NCBI GenBank assembly: GCA_002399405.1
Contig: DHDP01000001.1
Span: forward strand, 49,928-113,927
From: Treponema sp. UBA4873
Lineage (GTDB): Bacteria; Spirochaetota; Spirochaetia; Treponematales; Treponemataceae
DNA length: 64,000 bases
Reading direction: 5' to 3'
In this document: one piece after another, positions 52,749 to 61,778 of the stretch
Position numbering within the stretch: position 1 is the first letter of the stretch
How the letters are laid out: each line of letters begins with the position of its first letter
Notes under the pieces: generated by a model
What the model was told of the DNA's origin: nothing
What the model saw: only the letters and a program-made list of their open reading frames with translations
Databases searched by the model: none
Position numbers and translations under genes: made by a program

Positions 52749-53660
52749 ATGGGAAAAAAGAAAAATATAACGGCATGGCAGTTCCTGATTCTTGCTCTGC
52801 CGGGAATAGTGTACCTGATTGTTAACAATTACATTCCAATGTTCGGAGTGTTCCTTGCATTTAAGGATTTTAACTTCAGTAAAGGAATATTCGGAAGCGA
52901 CTGGTGCGGATTCGATAATTTTAAATTTCTTTTTAAGACTTACGACGCAATAATAATGACACGGAACACTATCCTGTACAATCTGGCTTTTATTGTACTT
53001 GGAACAATTCTGGCCATATTTGTAGCTATACTTATGTCGGAACTTGGTGCAAGTCTGAAACTTAAATTTTTCCAGTCGTCTTTGCTGCTGCCGAATCTGC
53101 TTTCATGGGTGGTAATAGCATATATTTGTTTTGCGTTTTTGAATTCCGAATCGGGATTTATTAATAAGACAATAAATAAGTGGCTGCAGATAGAACCCGT
53201 TTCGTGGTATACGGAAAAGCAGACATGGCCGGGTATATTGATATTCGTGTTTCTGTGGAAAAATGCGGGCTATACATCGATTGTGTATCTTGCAAGCATA
53301 ACCGGCATTGATAAAAGTGTTTATGAAGCTGCGGATATAGACGGAGCTTCGAAAATACGTCAGATATTTTCGATTACATTACCGTTGTTAAAGCCGACTG
53401 TTGTTATTATGACGCTTATGGCCGTCGGAAGAATTTTTTTCTCTGATTTCGGATTATTTTATCAGGTTCCTATGGACTCAGGGGCGCTGTACGGCGTAAC
53501 GCAGACTATCGACACATATGTATATCGCGGACTTATGAAACTGAATGATGTAGGTATGTCCGCCGCTGCCGGACTTTTCCAGTCCGTTGTCGGATTTGTT
53601 ATTGTCATGCTGGCGAACGGCATTGTCAGAAAGACTGATTCCGATGACGCATTATTTTAG
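52749..53660 (+). CDS. ABC transporter permease, LplB-like
   Basis: The 303-residue integral membrane protein has about six helices and the cytoplasmic EAA loop E-A-A-D-I-D-G-A-S-K-I-R-Q-I-F-S-I-T-L-P, which docks the ATPase. It is of the LplB/YteP type within the CUT1 carbohydrate transporters and acts with the next gene as a heterodimeric channel. No ATP-binding subunit is encoded nearby; CUT1 systems often share one MsmK-like ATPase encoded elsewhere. Confidence 0.92.
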   Translation: MGKKKNITAWQFLILALPGIVYLIVNNYIPMFGVFLAFKDFNFSKGIFGSDWCGFDNFKFLFKTYDAIIMTRNTILYNLAFIVLGTILAIFVAILMSELGASLKLKFFQSSLLLPNLLSWVVIAYICFAFLNSESGFINKTINKWLQIEPVSWYTEKQTWPGILIFVFLWKNAGYTSIVYLASITGIDKSVYEAADIDGASKIRQIFSITLPLLKPTVVIMTLMAVGRIFFSDFGLFYQVPMDSGALYGVTQTIDTYVYRGLMKLNDVGMSAAAGLFQSVVGFVIVMLANGIVRKTDSDDALF

Positions 53661-53670
53661 GAGTATATTT

Positions 53671-54558
53671 ATGGTGAATAATCATAAACTTTTTTACAGA
53701 TTCTGCGTTGTCACTCTCTGTATACTTACATTAATCGCTCTTCTTCCGCTTGTCCTCATCATAATGGCTTCCGTAACAGATGAGGATACGCTGTTGTCAA
53801 ACGGGTATGCATTTATTCCGGCAAAGTTCAGTACCGCTGCCTATCTGTATCTTATAAGGCAGCATTCAACGATTCTCAGGGCATACGGAATCTCCTTTGT
53901 CGTAACCGGAATAGGGACGTTTCTGAGCGTTCTTTTTACAACAATGATTGCTTATCCTATGGCTGCAAAAAATTTTAAGTACCGTAACTTGCTTACCTTC
54001 TTTGTTTTTTTTACGATGTTGTTCAGCGGGGGTGTGGTTCCCTCTTATCTTTTATGGAGCAGTACGCTGCATATAAAAGATACAATCTGGGCGCTTATCC
54101 TGCCCAATTATCTGGTGACTGCATTCAATGTAATTCTGGTAAAAAATTATTACTCAAACAATGTTCCCGATGCACTTCTTGAATCGGCACGTATTGACGG
54201 TGCAAATGAAATTATTATCTTTTTTAAGATAATGCTGCCCCTTGCGGTTCCTGTTATTGCAACAATAGGATTGTTTACAGCGCTTGTTTATTGGAATGAC
54301 TGGATAAACGGTTTGTATTATATTTCAAATCCTAATTACTATGGAATACAGAACCTGCTGATCAGGCTTATGGACAATATACAGTTCCTGAAGAGCGGGG
54401 CTGCAGGCTCTTCTCTTGGAGCACTTTCCGTAAAGCTGCCGGGTACGGCGGTACGTATGGCCATGGCGGTGACTGGTATACTGCCGATTGTTGTTACGTA
54501 TCCGTTTCTTCAGAAATATTTTATCCGCGGCGTAGTTATCGGCGCGGTAAAGGGGTGA
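53671..54558 (+). CDS. ABC transporter permease, YtcP/LplC-like
   Basis: The 295-residue partner permease has about six helices and the EAA loop E-S-A-R-I-D-G-A-N-E-I-I-I-F-F-K-I-M-L-P. ATG 53671 is chosen because TAGGAG (53658-53663) overlaps the upstream stop; the frame runs back to 53587 inside the previous gene but that extension lacks a ribosome site. The NIF3-like gene follows four bases after its stop, so the operon continues. Confidence 0.92.
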   Translation: MVNNHKLFYRFCVVTLCILTLIALLPLVLIIMASVTDEDTLLSNGYAFIPAKFSTAAYLYLIRQHSTILRAYGISFVVTGIGTFLSVLFTTMIAYPMAAKNFKYRNLLTFFVFFTMLFSGGVVPSYLLWSSTLHIKDTIWALILPNYLVTAFNVILVKNYYSNNVPDALLESARIDGANEIIIFFKIMLPLAVPVIATIGLFTALVYWNDWINGLYYISNPNYYGIQNLLIRLMDNIQFLKSGAAGSSLGALSVKLPGTAVRMAMAVTGILPIVVTYPFLQKYFIRGVVIGAVKG

Positions 54559-54562
54559 TTAT

Positions 54563-55375
54563 ATGACGGTACGGGAAATTGTTAATGCAGTGATACGGAA
54601 GACGGGCCGTCCGGCTCTGCCTCTCGACAGGACATGCGATCAGCTCATGACGGGAGACTTTGATGCCCGTGTGACGTCCGTCGTCACTACTTTCATGGCG
54701 ACGGTGGACGTAATACGGCAGACTGAGCAAAAAGGAGCGAATCTGATTATTACCCACGAACCCACATGGTTTACAGGCCGCGATGATACGGACTGGGTAA
54801 AGGATGATCCCGTATTTATTGAAAAGAAAAAACTTATTGATAATGCGGGCATATCTGTCTGGCGCTTTCATGATCAGATGCATATGGCCGATGAAGACGG
54901 GATATACCGCGGTCTTATCCGGGAACTTGACTGGGGAGAATATGTTCTGGAAAATATGAAAGAGTGTTTTGAAATTCCTGAAACTACGCTTGGGGCGCTG
55001 ACTGAATTCTTTCAGGAAAGGCTTGCGATGGATGTAATACAGTACATGGGTGATAAAACGATGAGGATAAAACGCGTTGGTATTCTGGTCGGCGGTGGAA
55101 GCTTGGGACTTGGTTCCGAGCACATGCCGATGGAATTCATGAAAAATAATAATCTTGACTGCCTTATCTGCGGGGATATAACCGAATGGACGATTCCTGC
55201 ATATGTCCGGGATGCCGCGTATCTCGGATTTAATAAAAGCCTTATTATTGTCGGACATGAACGGACGGAAGAGGCGGGAATGAAACATCTTGTGGAATGG
55301 ATGAAACCGCTTTTAGGAAATACTCCCGTGCAGTTTATTGATTCCCGTGAACCTTTCAGCTATTTGCATAAATAG
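54563..55375 (+). CDS. NIF3/DUF34-like dinuclear metal protein
   Basis: The 270-residue protein has the NIF3-family pattern: N-terminal D-Q-L-M-T-G-D, A-N-L-I-I-T-H-E-P-T-W-F (metal-binding His), W-R-F-H-D-Q-M-H-M-A-D-E-D-G-I and the late I-V-G-H-E-R-T-E-E-A-G (second His and Glu). NIF3 proteins form toroidal hexamers with two metal ions per subunit, and their substrate is debated. The sequence diverges from YbgI/YqfO, notably at T-H-E-P-T-W-F in place of T-H-H-P. It sits inside a sugar operon, four bases after a permease gene, which points to a carbohydrate-linked role for this subgroup. Confidence 0.8.
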   Translation: MTVREIVNAVIRKTGRPALPLDRTCDQLMTGDFDARVTSVVTTFMATVDVIRQTEQKGANLIITHEPTWFTGRDDTDWVKDDPVFIEKKKLIDNAGISVWRFHDQMHMADEDGIYRGLIRELDWGEYVLENMKECFEIPETTLGALTEFFQERLAMDVIQYMGDKTMRIKRVGILVGGGSLGLGSEHMPMEFMKNNNLDCLICGDITEWTIPAYVRDAAYLGFNKSLIIVGHERTEEAGMKHLVEWMKPLLGNTPVQFIDSREPFSYLHK

Positions 55376-55428
55376 GGGGCTACAGGGATATATTGTGAAA
55401 AATAACAGTTATGCATCCGGAGGACAGT

Positions 55429-56223
55429 ATGGCAACAATGCAGATTAATTTTTTTTCTAAATCGCTTAAAAAAATCGTAACGGTAACGGCGCTTATTCCC
55501 GTCGATTCTTTCATGCAGCCGGAAGACAGAACCTGCGTACCGGATGGCGGTTTTAAATCGCTGTATCTTCTTCATGGTTTTTCGGGAACGTTTTCTGACT
55601 GGCTTACGGGATCGAACATTCAGGAGTTATCCCTTGAAAATAAGATTGCCGTATTTATGCCGTCCTGCGGCAATAATTTTTATCTCGACGACAACGAAAG
55701 AAGCGAATTGTATCAGCAGTTTGCGGGGGTCGAACTTGTAGAGATGACTCGTCTGCTGTTTCCGCTGTCTCACAAAAGGGAAGATACGTTTATCGGCGGT
55801 CTTTCCATGGGCGGGTTTGGGGCGATCCATACCGGATTTGCGTATCCTGAAACATTCGGCAGAATAGTTGCTCTTTCTTCGGCCCTCATCATTCACGACA
55901 TAGCCGGAATATCCGCCGGTTTTAAAGATCCTGTGGCTGATTATAATTATTATCATGCCGTATTCGGAGATCTGAATCATTTAGTCGAAAGCTCCAATAA
56001 CCCTGAAACGCTTCTCGATATGCTGCTGCATGATAAAAAAGAACTGCCGGAAATATTCATGGCGTGCGGTACTGAGGATTTTCTTATTAAGGAGAATTGT
56101 GCCTTTCATGATTTTCTCAATTCAAGGAATATTATCCATGACTATTTCGAAAGCGCAGGTGTTCATAATTGGAAATTCTGGGATGAATATATCGGAAAGG
56201 CCGTAACATGGCTTATGAAGTAA
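55429..56223 (+). CDS. Alpha/beta-hydrolase esterase (EstA/S-formylglutathione hydrolase-like)
   Basis: The 264-residue hydrolase has L-Y-L-L-H-G-F-S-G (oxyanion region), the nucleophile elbow G-G-L-S-M-G-G-F-G, and a probable catalytic histidine in G-V-H-N-W-K-F-W. It resembles tributyrin esterase/FrmB-like cytoplasmic carboxylesterases; no signal peptide was found. GGAGG (55419-55423) supports ATG 55429 rather than the ATG at 55411. In this operon it could remove acyl groups from an imported sugar conjugate before phosphorolysis. The substrate is not shown by sequence. Confidence 0.83.
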   Translation: MATMQINFFSKSLKKIVTVTALIPVDSFMQPEDRTCVPDGGFKSLYLLHGFSGTFSDWLTGSNIQELSLENKIAVFMPSCGNNFYLDDNERSELYQQFAGVELVEMTRLLFPLSHKREDTFIGGLSMGGFGAIHTGFAYPETFGRIVALSSALIIHDIAGISAGFKDPVADYNYYHAVFGDLNHLVESSNNPETLLDMLLHDKKELPEIFMACGTEDFLIKENCAFHDFLNSRNIIHDYFESAGVHNWKFWDEYIGKAVTWLMK

Positions 56224-56316
56224 ATTTTGAAGACGCCGTGCCGGAAGAACTGCGTCCCGGATTACAAAACGCACCTGTGATGAAATGCATTTTATAAAAA
56301 ATAAGAAGGAATTGGT

Positions 56317-57768
56317 ATGTCAATAAAGAATCAAATAATGCTTATAACCTATGCGGACTGTATGGGAAAGAACCTGAAAGAACTGTCTGAAATTCTTGGT
56401 ACTTATTTTGAAGGTACTATCGGGGGAATACATATACTGCCGTTCTTCCCGTCATCAGCTGACAGAGGATTTGCTCCCATGACATATAAAAAAGTCGATC
56501 CGCAGTTCGGTAATTGGGATGATATAAAAAAACTGTCCGAAAGCTATTATCTTATGTTTGATTTCATGATCAATCACATTTCGAAGCATTCTGAGTACTT
56601 TCGGGATTTCGCTGCAAGAAAAGAGAATTCCCCGTACCGTGATTTATTTCTCCGCTGCAAAAATTTCTGGCATGACGGGGAGCCGTCGCAGAAAGACATA
56701 GATTTGATTTATAAACGAAAACCCCGCGCCCCATTTGTTGATGTGCATTTTGCGGACGGCACAACAGAACAGGTTTGGTGTACGTTCGATGAGGAACAGA
56801 TAGATCTTGACGTACGGACTGAAACTACAAAAGATTTCATAAAAGAAAATCTTGTAAATCTTGCGTCTCACGGAGCTGCTATAATCAGACTTGATGCTTT
56901 TGCATATGCAGTAAAAAAGCGCGGAACGAATTGTTTTTTCGTGGAACCGGAAATATATAACCTGATGGATTACTGCAAAGACGTTTTACACGAACAAAAT
57001 GCAGATATTCTTCCTGAGATACACGAGCATTATACCATGCAGCTCAAATTAGCGGAGAAAGGATACCGGGTGTATGATTTTGCGCTGCCTATGCTTCTGC
57101 TGAATGCTGTTTATTCGGGAAACGGAAAGAATCTTGTAAACTGGCTGAAGATATGTCCCCGAAAACAGTTTACAACACTCGATACACACGACGGAATCGG
57201 CATAGTCGACGTGAAGGATCTGATGAGTCAGGAGGATATAGACCGGACAGTCGATGCTATGTTTACAAAGGGTGCGAATGTAAAACGTATATACAACACC
57301 GCAGCATATAATAATCTCGACATTTATCAGATTAACTGTACGTATTATTCCGCGCTCGGAAACAACGACGACGCGTATCTTCTTTCCCGCGCTGTCCAGT
57401 TTTTTGCTCCGGGAATTCCGCAGGTGTATTATGTGGGATTGCTTGCCGGGAAAAACGATATAGAACTTCTGGAAAAAACAAAGACAGGCCGGAATATTAA
57501 CCGGCATTATTATACGAAAGAAGAAATAGCGGAAGAGGTGAAACGCCCTGTTCTGCATAAGTTGTACACATTGATGAAATTCCGCAATACCTGTCCTGCT
57601 TTCAACGGAAGTGTACATATCGAAGATACCGGAAAAGATAATCTGATATACATTACGTGGGAAAACGGTGATACGAAAGCATCTCTGCATGCGGATCTGC
57701 ATACATGCTTATTCGACATTTTCCATACGGAGAATGGTGTGGAAATAAAACTTGATTTGGGAATCTGA
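56317..57768 (+). CDS. GH13 glucoside phosphorylase (sucrose phosphorylase-like)
   Basis: The 483-residue enzyme is a GH13 subfamily 18-type phosphorylase. It has the early G-G-I-H-I-L-P-F-F-P-S-S-A-D-R-G-F-A-P, D-F-M-I-N-H-I-S, nucleophile Asp193 in I-I-R-L-D-A-F-A-Y, acid/base Glu234 in L-P-E-I-H-E-H-Y, and stabiliser Asp292 in D-T-H-D-G-I-G. These enzymes use phosphate to cleave sucrose, sucrose 6'-phosphate, glucosylglycerol or glucosylglycerate to glucose 1-phosphate. ABC rather than PTS import favours an unphosphorylated substrate. A GAAGGAAT ribosome site is present. It is the last gene of the LacI-controlled set, 93 bases after the esterase. Confidence 0.88.
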   Translation: MSIKNQIMLITYADCMGKNLKELSEILGTYFEGTIGGIHILPFFPSSADRGFAPMTYKKVDPQFGNWDDIKKLSESYYLMFDFMINHISKHSEYFRDFAARKENSPYRDLFLRCKNFWHDGEPSQKDIDLIYKRKPRAPFVDVHFADGTTEQVWCTFDEEQIDLDVRTETTKDFIKENLVNLASHGAAIIRLDAFAYAVKKRGTNCFFVEPEIYNLMDYCKDVLHEQNADILPEIHEHYTMQLKLAEKGYRVYDFALPMLLLNAVYSGNGKNLVNWLKICPRKQFTTLDTHDGIGIVDVKDLMSQEDIDRTVDAMFTKGANVKRIYNTAAYNNLDIYQINCTYYSALGNNDDAYLLSRAVQFFAPGIPQVYYVGLLAGKNDIELLEKTKTGRNINRHYYTKEEIAEEVKRPVLHKLYTLMKFRNTCPAFNGSVHIEDTGKDNLIYITWENGDTKASLHADLHTCLFDIFHTENGVEIKLDLGI

Positions 57769-57820
57769 CACATCGCCGGGGCCGCGTAATTTTCATGAAT
57801 ATCAGAGTTCTTTTCAGCAG

Positions 57821-58327
57821 TCACGGCATATACAGATTCATATAATCGGCATCGAAATATTCAGTACCTTTTTTAAAGAACTTTTTATATGTGCCGAATT
57901 TTTCAAATCCGAATTTCTCGTATAAATGAATTGCGGCATAATTATCCGATTTTACTTCAAGAGTGATAATTTCAAGCCGGAGGCTGTTTTTTGCGGCCTC
58001 CAGCGCTTTTTCCATCAGTGCGGAACCAATACCTTTGTTCCAGTAATCGCGGATTACGGATATACCGAGTTCTCCCCGGTGTGAGAAACGCCGGGGCAGC
58101 GCATCAATATTACAGATTCCGATTATCTTCCCGTTTTCTTTAGCAGCATACCAGATTCGTGTTTTTGAGTTTTGCGACGCCGCGATGAAATCACGTTCTT
58201 CGCTGACGGAAAAAGGCTGACCTTCCGGTCCGAACGACAGATTATCGGTTTCGGCGCCGACCTGTTTCAGGTATGCCAGCAGCTGTTCAGCGTCTTCAGG
58301 TACCGGACTTTCAATGGTGTAATTCAT
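57821..58327 (-). CDS. GNAT-family N-acetyltransferase
   Basis: The 168-residue protein has the acetyl-CoA loop V-I-R-D-Y-W-N-K-G-I-G-S-A-L-M, then I-T-L-E-V-K-S-D-N-Y-A-A-I-H-L-Y-E-K-F-G-F, typical of RimI/RimL-like acetyltransferases. ATG 58327 with GGAGGCGG upstream is the real start; the same frame stays open to 58669 but that part overlaps the HAD gene and has no family resemblance. It is third in an operon with a hexapeptide acetyltransferase and a HAD phosphatase. Confidence 0.9.
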   Translation of the reverse strand: MNYTIESPVPEDAEQLLAYLKQVGAETDNLSFGPEGQPFSVSEERDFIAASQNSKTRIWYAAKENGKIIGICNIDALPRRFSHRGELGISVIRDYWNKGIGSALMEKALEAAKNSLRLEIITLEVKSDNYAAIHLYEKFGFEKFGTYKKFFKKGTEYFDADYMNLYMP

Positions 58328-58359
58328 ATCCGCCTCCAATCGTATGTTCCTCCATGGTT

Positions 58360-58998
58360 TTATAGCATATTTTCCACATATTCTCTCATCGCTGCAACCG
58401 TAGTGAATACTTTTCCCGGATTTATTTTTTCCAATCCTGCCGTATCGACCACGCCGCCGTATGCAGCGGACAGGCAGACGACACCGGCATTGTGAGCTGC
58501 TTCTGCGTCGTACGGAGTATCCCCTATATATATGAATTCCTCCGGGCGCAGATTGTACGTTTCCATGAGGCGTTTCATTGCGTAATCCTTGTCGGTCCTG
58601 TCGTCGCGGCCGGTTTCCACCGCACGGAACGAATGCGTCATGCCGTACTGCTCGAGCGTCATGTCGCATGTTTCCTTTCCTTTTCCGGTAATAAGCGCCG
58701 TAAGGATGTTTCCGGCTTTCAGTTCTTCCATCAGTTCGGGAATACCGGGGAACGGTCTGCCGAAGCGGGGAAGATTCCGCTTATACAACGCAAGCAGCTC
58801 GTCATACGCTTTTTGCCAGTTGTCTCCCACGAGCCGCTTCAGCATGCCCTGTTCGTTCAATCCGAACGTCCGGGCGATTTCGTCGTATGTTGCAGAATGA
58901 CCGAGGTACGGCGTGAGCGTCTGCCTGAATATGTCGATGCACATCTCCATCGTGTCGCCGATTGTGCCGTCGAAGTCGAATGCAATCATCCTGATCAT
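58360..58998 (-). CDS. HAD-family phosphatase (phosphoglycolate phosphatase-like)
   Basis: The 212-residue HAD hydrolase has D-F-D-G-T-I-G-D-T (nucleophile motif), a helical cap, L-I-T-G-K-G (motif II), and Y-I-G-D-T-P-Y-D-A-E-A-A (motif IV), as in Gph/PpaX/YrfG-type enzymes acting on small phosphoesters. ATG 58998 overlaps the preceding stop (ATGA) and is preferred over the ATG at 59034. The substrate is unspecified. Confidence 0.87.
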   Translation of the reverse strand: MIRMIAFDFDGTIGDTMEMCIDIFRQTLTPYLGHSATYDEIARTFGLNEQGMLKRLVGDNWQKAYDELLALYKRNLPRFGRPFPGIPELMEELKAGNILTALITGKGKETCDMTLEQYGMTHSFRAVETGRDDRTDKDYAMKRLMETYNLRPEEFIYIGDTPYDAEAAHNAGVVCLSAAYGGVVDTAGLEKINPGKVFTTVAAMREYVENML

Positions 58999-59594
58999 TT
59001 TGCTGCTCCGTTGATTTTTCTGATGACTCTGCACGGATTTCCGACCGCGACGCAGTCCGGCGGGATGTCTTTTGTCACGATGCTTCCCGCTCCGATGACT
59101 GTACGTTCTCCGATCCTGACTCCCGGCAGAACGATGACTCCTCCGCCGAGCCAGCAGCCGCTTCCGATTGTCACCGGTTTTGCGAATGTGTTGCAGAAAT
59201 ATTGACCGCTTTCCGGATCCCAGTTCTGTAAAACACGTTCCGCATATTCAACGGGATGCGCCGCCGTGTAAATCTGCACGTTGGAAGCAATGAGTACGTT
59301 GTCGCCTATGGTGATCGTGTTGCAGTCGACGAACGTACAGTTCATGTTGATTGACACGTTGCTGCCCACGCGGATGTTCCGCCCATAGTCGCAGATGAAC
59401 GGCAGTCCGACCGAGACGTTGGAGCCTATGCTGCCGAACAGCTGTTCGAGGACTGCGCGTTTTTCCGCTTTCCGGTCGTACGCAAGCGCGTTGTACTGTG
59501 CAAGCAGCATGCGTGCCGTGTTTTTGAATTCAAGAAACACAGGATCGTGGCAGTTGTAGAATTCTCCGGCCATACATTTTTCAAGTTCCGTCAT
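58995..59594 (-). CDS. Sugar O-acetyltransferase, left-handed beta-helix (LacA/Maa-like)
   Basis: The 199-residue hexapeptide-repeat protein has an N-terminal Mac domain (E-F-Y-N-C-H-D-P-V-F), F-I-C-D-Y-G-R-N-I-R-V-G, the catalytic-His region Q-I-Y-T-A-A-H-P-V-E, and G-S-G-C-W-L-G-G-G-V-I-V-L-P-G-V-R-I-G. It transfers acetyl from acetyl-CoA to maltose, galactosides or similar sugars. It is first in the three-gene operon; TATAAA lies six bases before the ATG without a clear ribosome site. Confidence 0.92.
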   Translation of the reverse strand: MTELEKCMAGEFYNCHDPVFLEFKNTARMLLAQYNALAYDRKAEKRAVLEQLFGSIGSNVSVGLPFICDYGRNIRVGSNVSINMNCTFVDCNTITIGDNVLIASNVQIYTAAHPVEYAERVLQNWDPESGQYFCNTFAKPVTIGSGCWLGGGVIVLPGVRIGERTVIGAGSIVTKDIPPDCVAVGNPCRVIRKINGAAK

Positions 59595-59633
59595 AATGAT
59601 TTTATACTATATTATCCGTTGTTACGAAAAAAG

Positions 59634-60365
59634 TCACAGGGTGTTTTTTTTATCGATTCTGCGGGCTATTGCTTCCATTATGAACAGAACGGGAACCTGC
59701 GTTGTTGCGTTGAACCCTCCGTTTATCCGCTCGTGATTCATCATATATGAAATATTCCAGTCGGACAATTTTGCCAGCGTTGAATGAGGACTGTTCGTAA
59801 TGCTCAGGATGCTGAAATCCTTTTTCCGGAACTGAAGGACAAAATTGTTTACTTCCTTTGTTTCGCCGCTTTCCGACAGTGCGACGAGCGCCCCTCCGTG
59901 GAGGAAGTTGTTTCCGACAGGATAGAACGTATCTTCAAGACCGACTGCAAATTTTCCGAGATTTGTAAAATAACGTGCGCCGTATTTTGCGAGTGTCCCC
60001 GAAGAACCTTGTCCCGCAAAAATCACTGTCTCGGCATTTCTGATGAGCTCTGCGGCGCTTTCTATTTTTTCTTCAAATGCACTGGTGTTCGTCCCAGTCA
60101 TATACCGGAGAATTTCCTTCAGATCTTCCCGGGGGGGAGAGGTCCGAATGCTTTCTTTTTCTGACTGTACGGCTTTTTTAAACTCCGCATATTTTTCAAA
60201 ACCAGCGGTATTGCAGAACCTCAGAACGGAAGACGTGGATATATGCACCGCCTCGGACAGTTCCCTGATTGTCATGAACGGTATTTTATCAAGGTTTGCA
60301 ATGATATATTTATAAATACCGAGTTCAGTTTCATTCATTTTCCGTATTGAATCGTATGAAAACAT
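59634..60365 (-). CDS. RpiR/MurR-family transcriptional regulator
   Basis: The 243-residue protein has an N-terminal HTH_6 domain (about 1-75; M-T-I-R-E-L-S-E-A-V-H-I-S-T-S-S-V-L-R-F) and a C-terminal SIS sugar-phosphate-binding domain (about 105-225; F-A-G-Q-G-S-S-G-T-L-A and A-L-S-E-S-G-E-T-K-E-V). RpiR regulators respond to phosphosugars. No matching catabolic operon is directly adjacent; the acetyltransferase operon downstream on the same strand, 40 bases away, is one candidate. Confidence 0.9.
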   Translation of the reverse strand: MFSYDSIRKMNETELGIYKYIIANLDKIPFMTIRELSEAVHISTSSVLRFCNTAGFEKYAEFKKAVQSEKESIRTSPPREDLKEILRYMTGTNTSAFEEKIESAAELIRNAETVIFAGQGSSGTLAKYGARYFTNLGKFAVGLEDTFYPVGNNFLHGGALVALSESGETKEVNNFVLQFRKKDFSILSITNSPHSTLAKLSDWNISYMMNHERINGGFNATTQVPVLFIMEAIARRIDKKNTL

Positions 60366-60395
60366 TGCGTGCTTTGTATCTCCTATTTATTTCGA

Positions 60396-60602
60396 TCAGA
60401 TACTATTCTTTTCACAAAATAAGCCACCGCTGTTTTTACAAGCCTCTTTTGCGCGGTCAATCGCTTCCTTTAAATACCGCCACTGCGCATACTCAAGCAC
60501 CGGCTGCAATTCCCGTGCAAGCCAGTATTCCTGTCCGTTTTCGTTTACATGCTTAATATCTTCAAAGACCTGTTCCCCGTATTTTGTCAAATCTGCTTTC
60601 AT
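60396..60602 (-). pseudogene. Truncated dinD-like remnant (N-terminal fragment)
   Basis: The 68-codon frame from ATG 60602 (GGAGG upstream) reads like the N-terminus of DNA-damage-inducible protein D: Y-G-E-Q-V-F-E-D-I-K-H-V, G-Q-E-Y-W-L-A-R-E-L, Y-A-Q-W-R-Y-L-K-E-A-I-D-R-A-K-E-A-C-K-N-S-G. Full DinD proteins are about 270-280 residues. Here similarity stops after the A-C-K-N-S-G-G point, a stop follows nine codons on, and the RpiR gene begins 31 bases later. The ribosome site and first 60 codons are intact, so a short peptide may still be made. Confidence 0.7.
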
Positions 60603-60840
60603 TCTCTTGCCTCCGCCCACTCCCAACTATTCACCCGCAATTGTAACTTGTCTATTATAACCCTAAACCGGCTATATACTTTTGTATTTATTTGTGTACT
60701 GAGAGTATATCATAGCAAGAAGAACAAAAAAAGTTCGGGAGCGCTTGGACGGATACTCGGTTATTCTCCGTAGTATGCGCCCCACAATCAGTCATAGATA
60801 AACGGCCGCTTATCCTGTACTATATGAAACGGAAAATACT

Positions 60841-61653
60841 ATGCCGGTGATACACATAACAAAAGAAAACGACGAATATCAGATAATACAGTCGCTCAAA
60901 ACGAACAGGGAAAAGCGCAGCAAACTGCATGAGGTTTTTATTGAAGGAATAGAAGCGTTTAAACAGGCGCTGGCCGCGCATATCCGTCTGACCAGAATAA
61001 TTATTTATAATTATGATGCATTGTCGGACTGGGCTAAAAACATCATCAGGGAAAACGACAGCGTGCCGCTTTTGGAAATGCCGTTCAGCATGTACAAAAC
61101 GCTCTGCGACAGGGAAGAACCTGTCGAACTTATTGCAACCGCCGAAAAAAGGGAATATTCACTTGAAACGCTTTCTCTTCCTTCGAAACCGTTTGTACTT
61201 ATATTCGACAGACCGAGCGATTACGGTAATTTCGGTTCGATCATCAGGTCTGCAGATGCATTCGGAGTCGATGCGGTGTTCGTTGTCGGCCACGGAATAG
61301 ACTGGTACGATCCCAAAGCTGTCCGCGCAAGTCTCGGCGCAGTTTTCCGCAAACCGGTACTGCAGGTTCAGTCGATGAGCGAACTGCAGCAGTGGCTTCA
61401 TGAGCAAAAAGAGAAGTCCGGCATGATTGTTGCCGGTACCGATTCTACGGGCAGCGTACCTGTTTCTCAGCGGGAACTTATAAAACCGGTGAGTGTTATT
61501 CTCGGAAATGAAGCAAAGGGAATGAGCGTCGCTTTAAAAACGATCTGCGATGAAATTATCAGTATTCCTATGTGCGGCGATGTGAACTCACTTAACGTTG
61601 CCTGTGCGGGAACCGTCCTTCTTTGGGAAATCTTCAGAAACAGCATCCGTTGA
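60841..61653 (+). CDS. TrmH/SpoU-family RNA 2'-O-ribose methyltransferase
   Basis: The 270-residue SPOUT enzyme has a variable N-terminal substrate-binding part (about 1-105) and the knotted catalytic domain with N-F-G-S-I-I-R-S-A-D-A-F-G (motif 1), L-G-N-E-A-K-G-M-S (motif 2) and I-P-M-C-G-D-V-N-S-L-N-V-A-C-A (motif 3). Members methylate the 2'-OH in tRNA or rRNA; the target base cannot be told. TACTAT (about 60817) lies upstream. The gene stands alone. Confidence 0.92.
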   Translation: MPVIHITKENDEYQIIQSLKTNREKRSKLHEVFIEGIEAFKQALAAHIRLTRIIIYNYDALSDWAKNIIRENDSVPLLEMPFSMYKTLCDREEPVELIATAEKREYSLETLSLPSKPFVLIFDRPSDYGNFGSIIRSADAFGVDAVFVVGHGIDWYDPKAVRASLGAVFRKPVLQVQSMSELQQWLHEQKEKSGMIVAGTDSTGSVPVSQRELIKPVSVILGNEAKGMSVALKTICDEIISIPMCGDVNSLNVACAGTVLLWEIFRNSIR

Positions 61654-61693
61654 CATAGGGGCCGTGAATCAGTATTCTATAAAAATTAAGACG

Positions 61694-61740
61694 AAGGCGT
61701 CAGAACAGTAATGTACGTATTTCTGTTCAGGCGCCTTTTT
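61694..61740 (+). terminator. Terminator between the TrmH-like gene and asnB
   Basis: AAGGCG-T-CAGAACAG (61694-61708) pairs with CTGTTC-AG-GCGCC (61723-61735) followed by TTTTT. The -10 TATACT of asnB (61747-61752) begins just after it. Confidence 0.75.
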
Positions 61741-61778
61741 ATTTGGTATACTGCCTTTACCATTACGGGGGTTACGAT

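Noticed and set aside
58328..58669. N-terminal extension of the GNAT frame
   Set aside because: The extension overlaps the HAD gene in another frame, looks random, and a GGAGG-preceded ATG at 58327 gives the normal family start.
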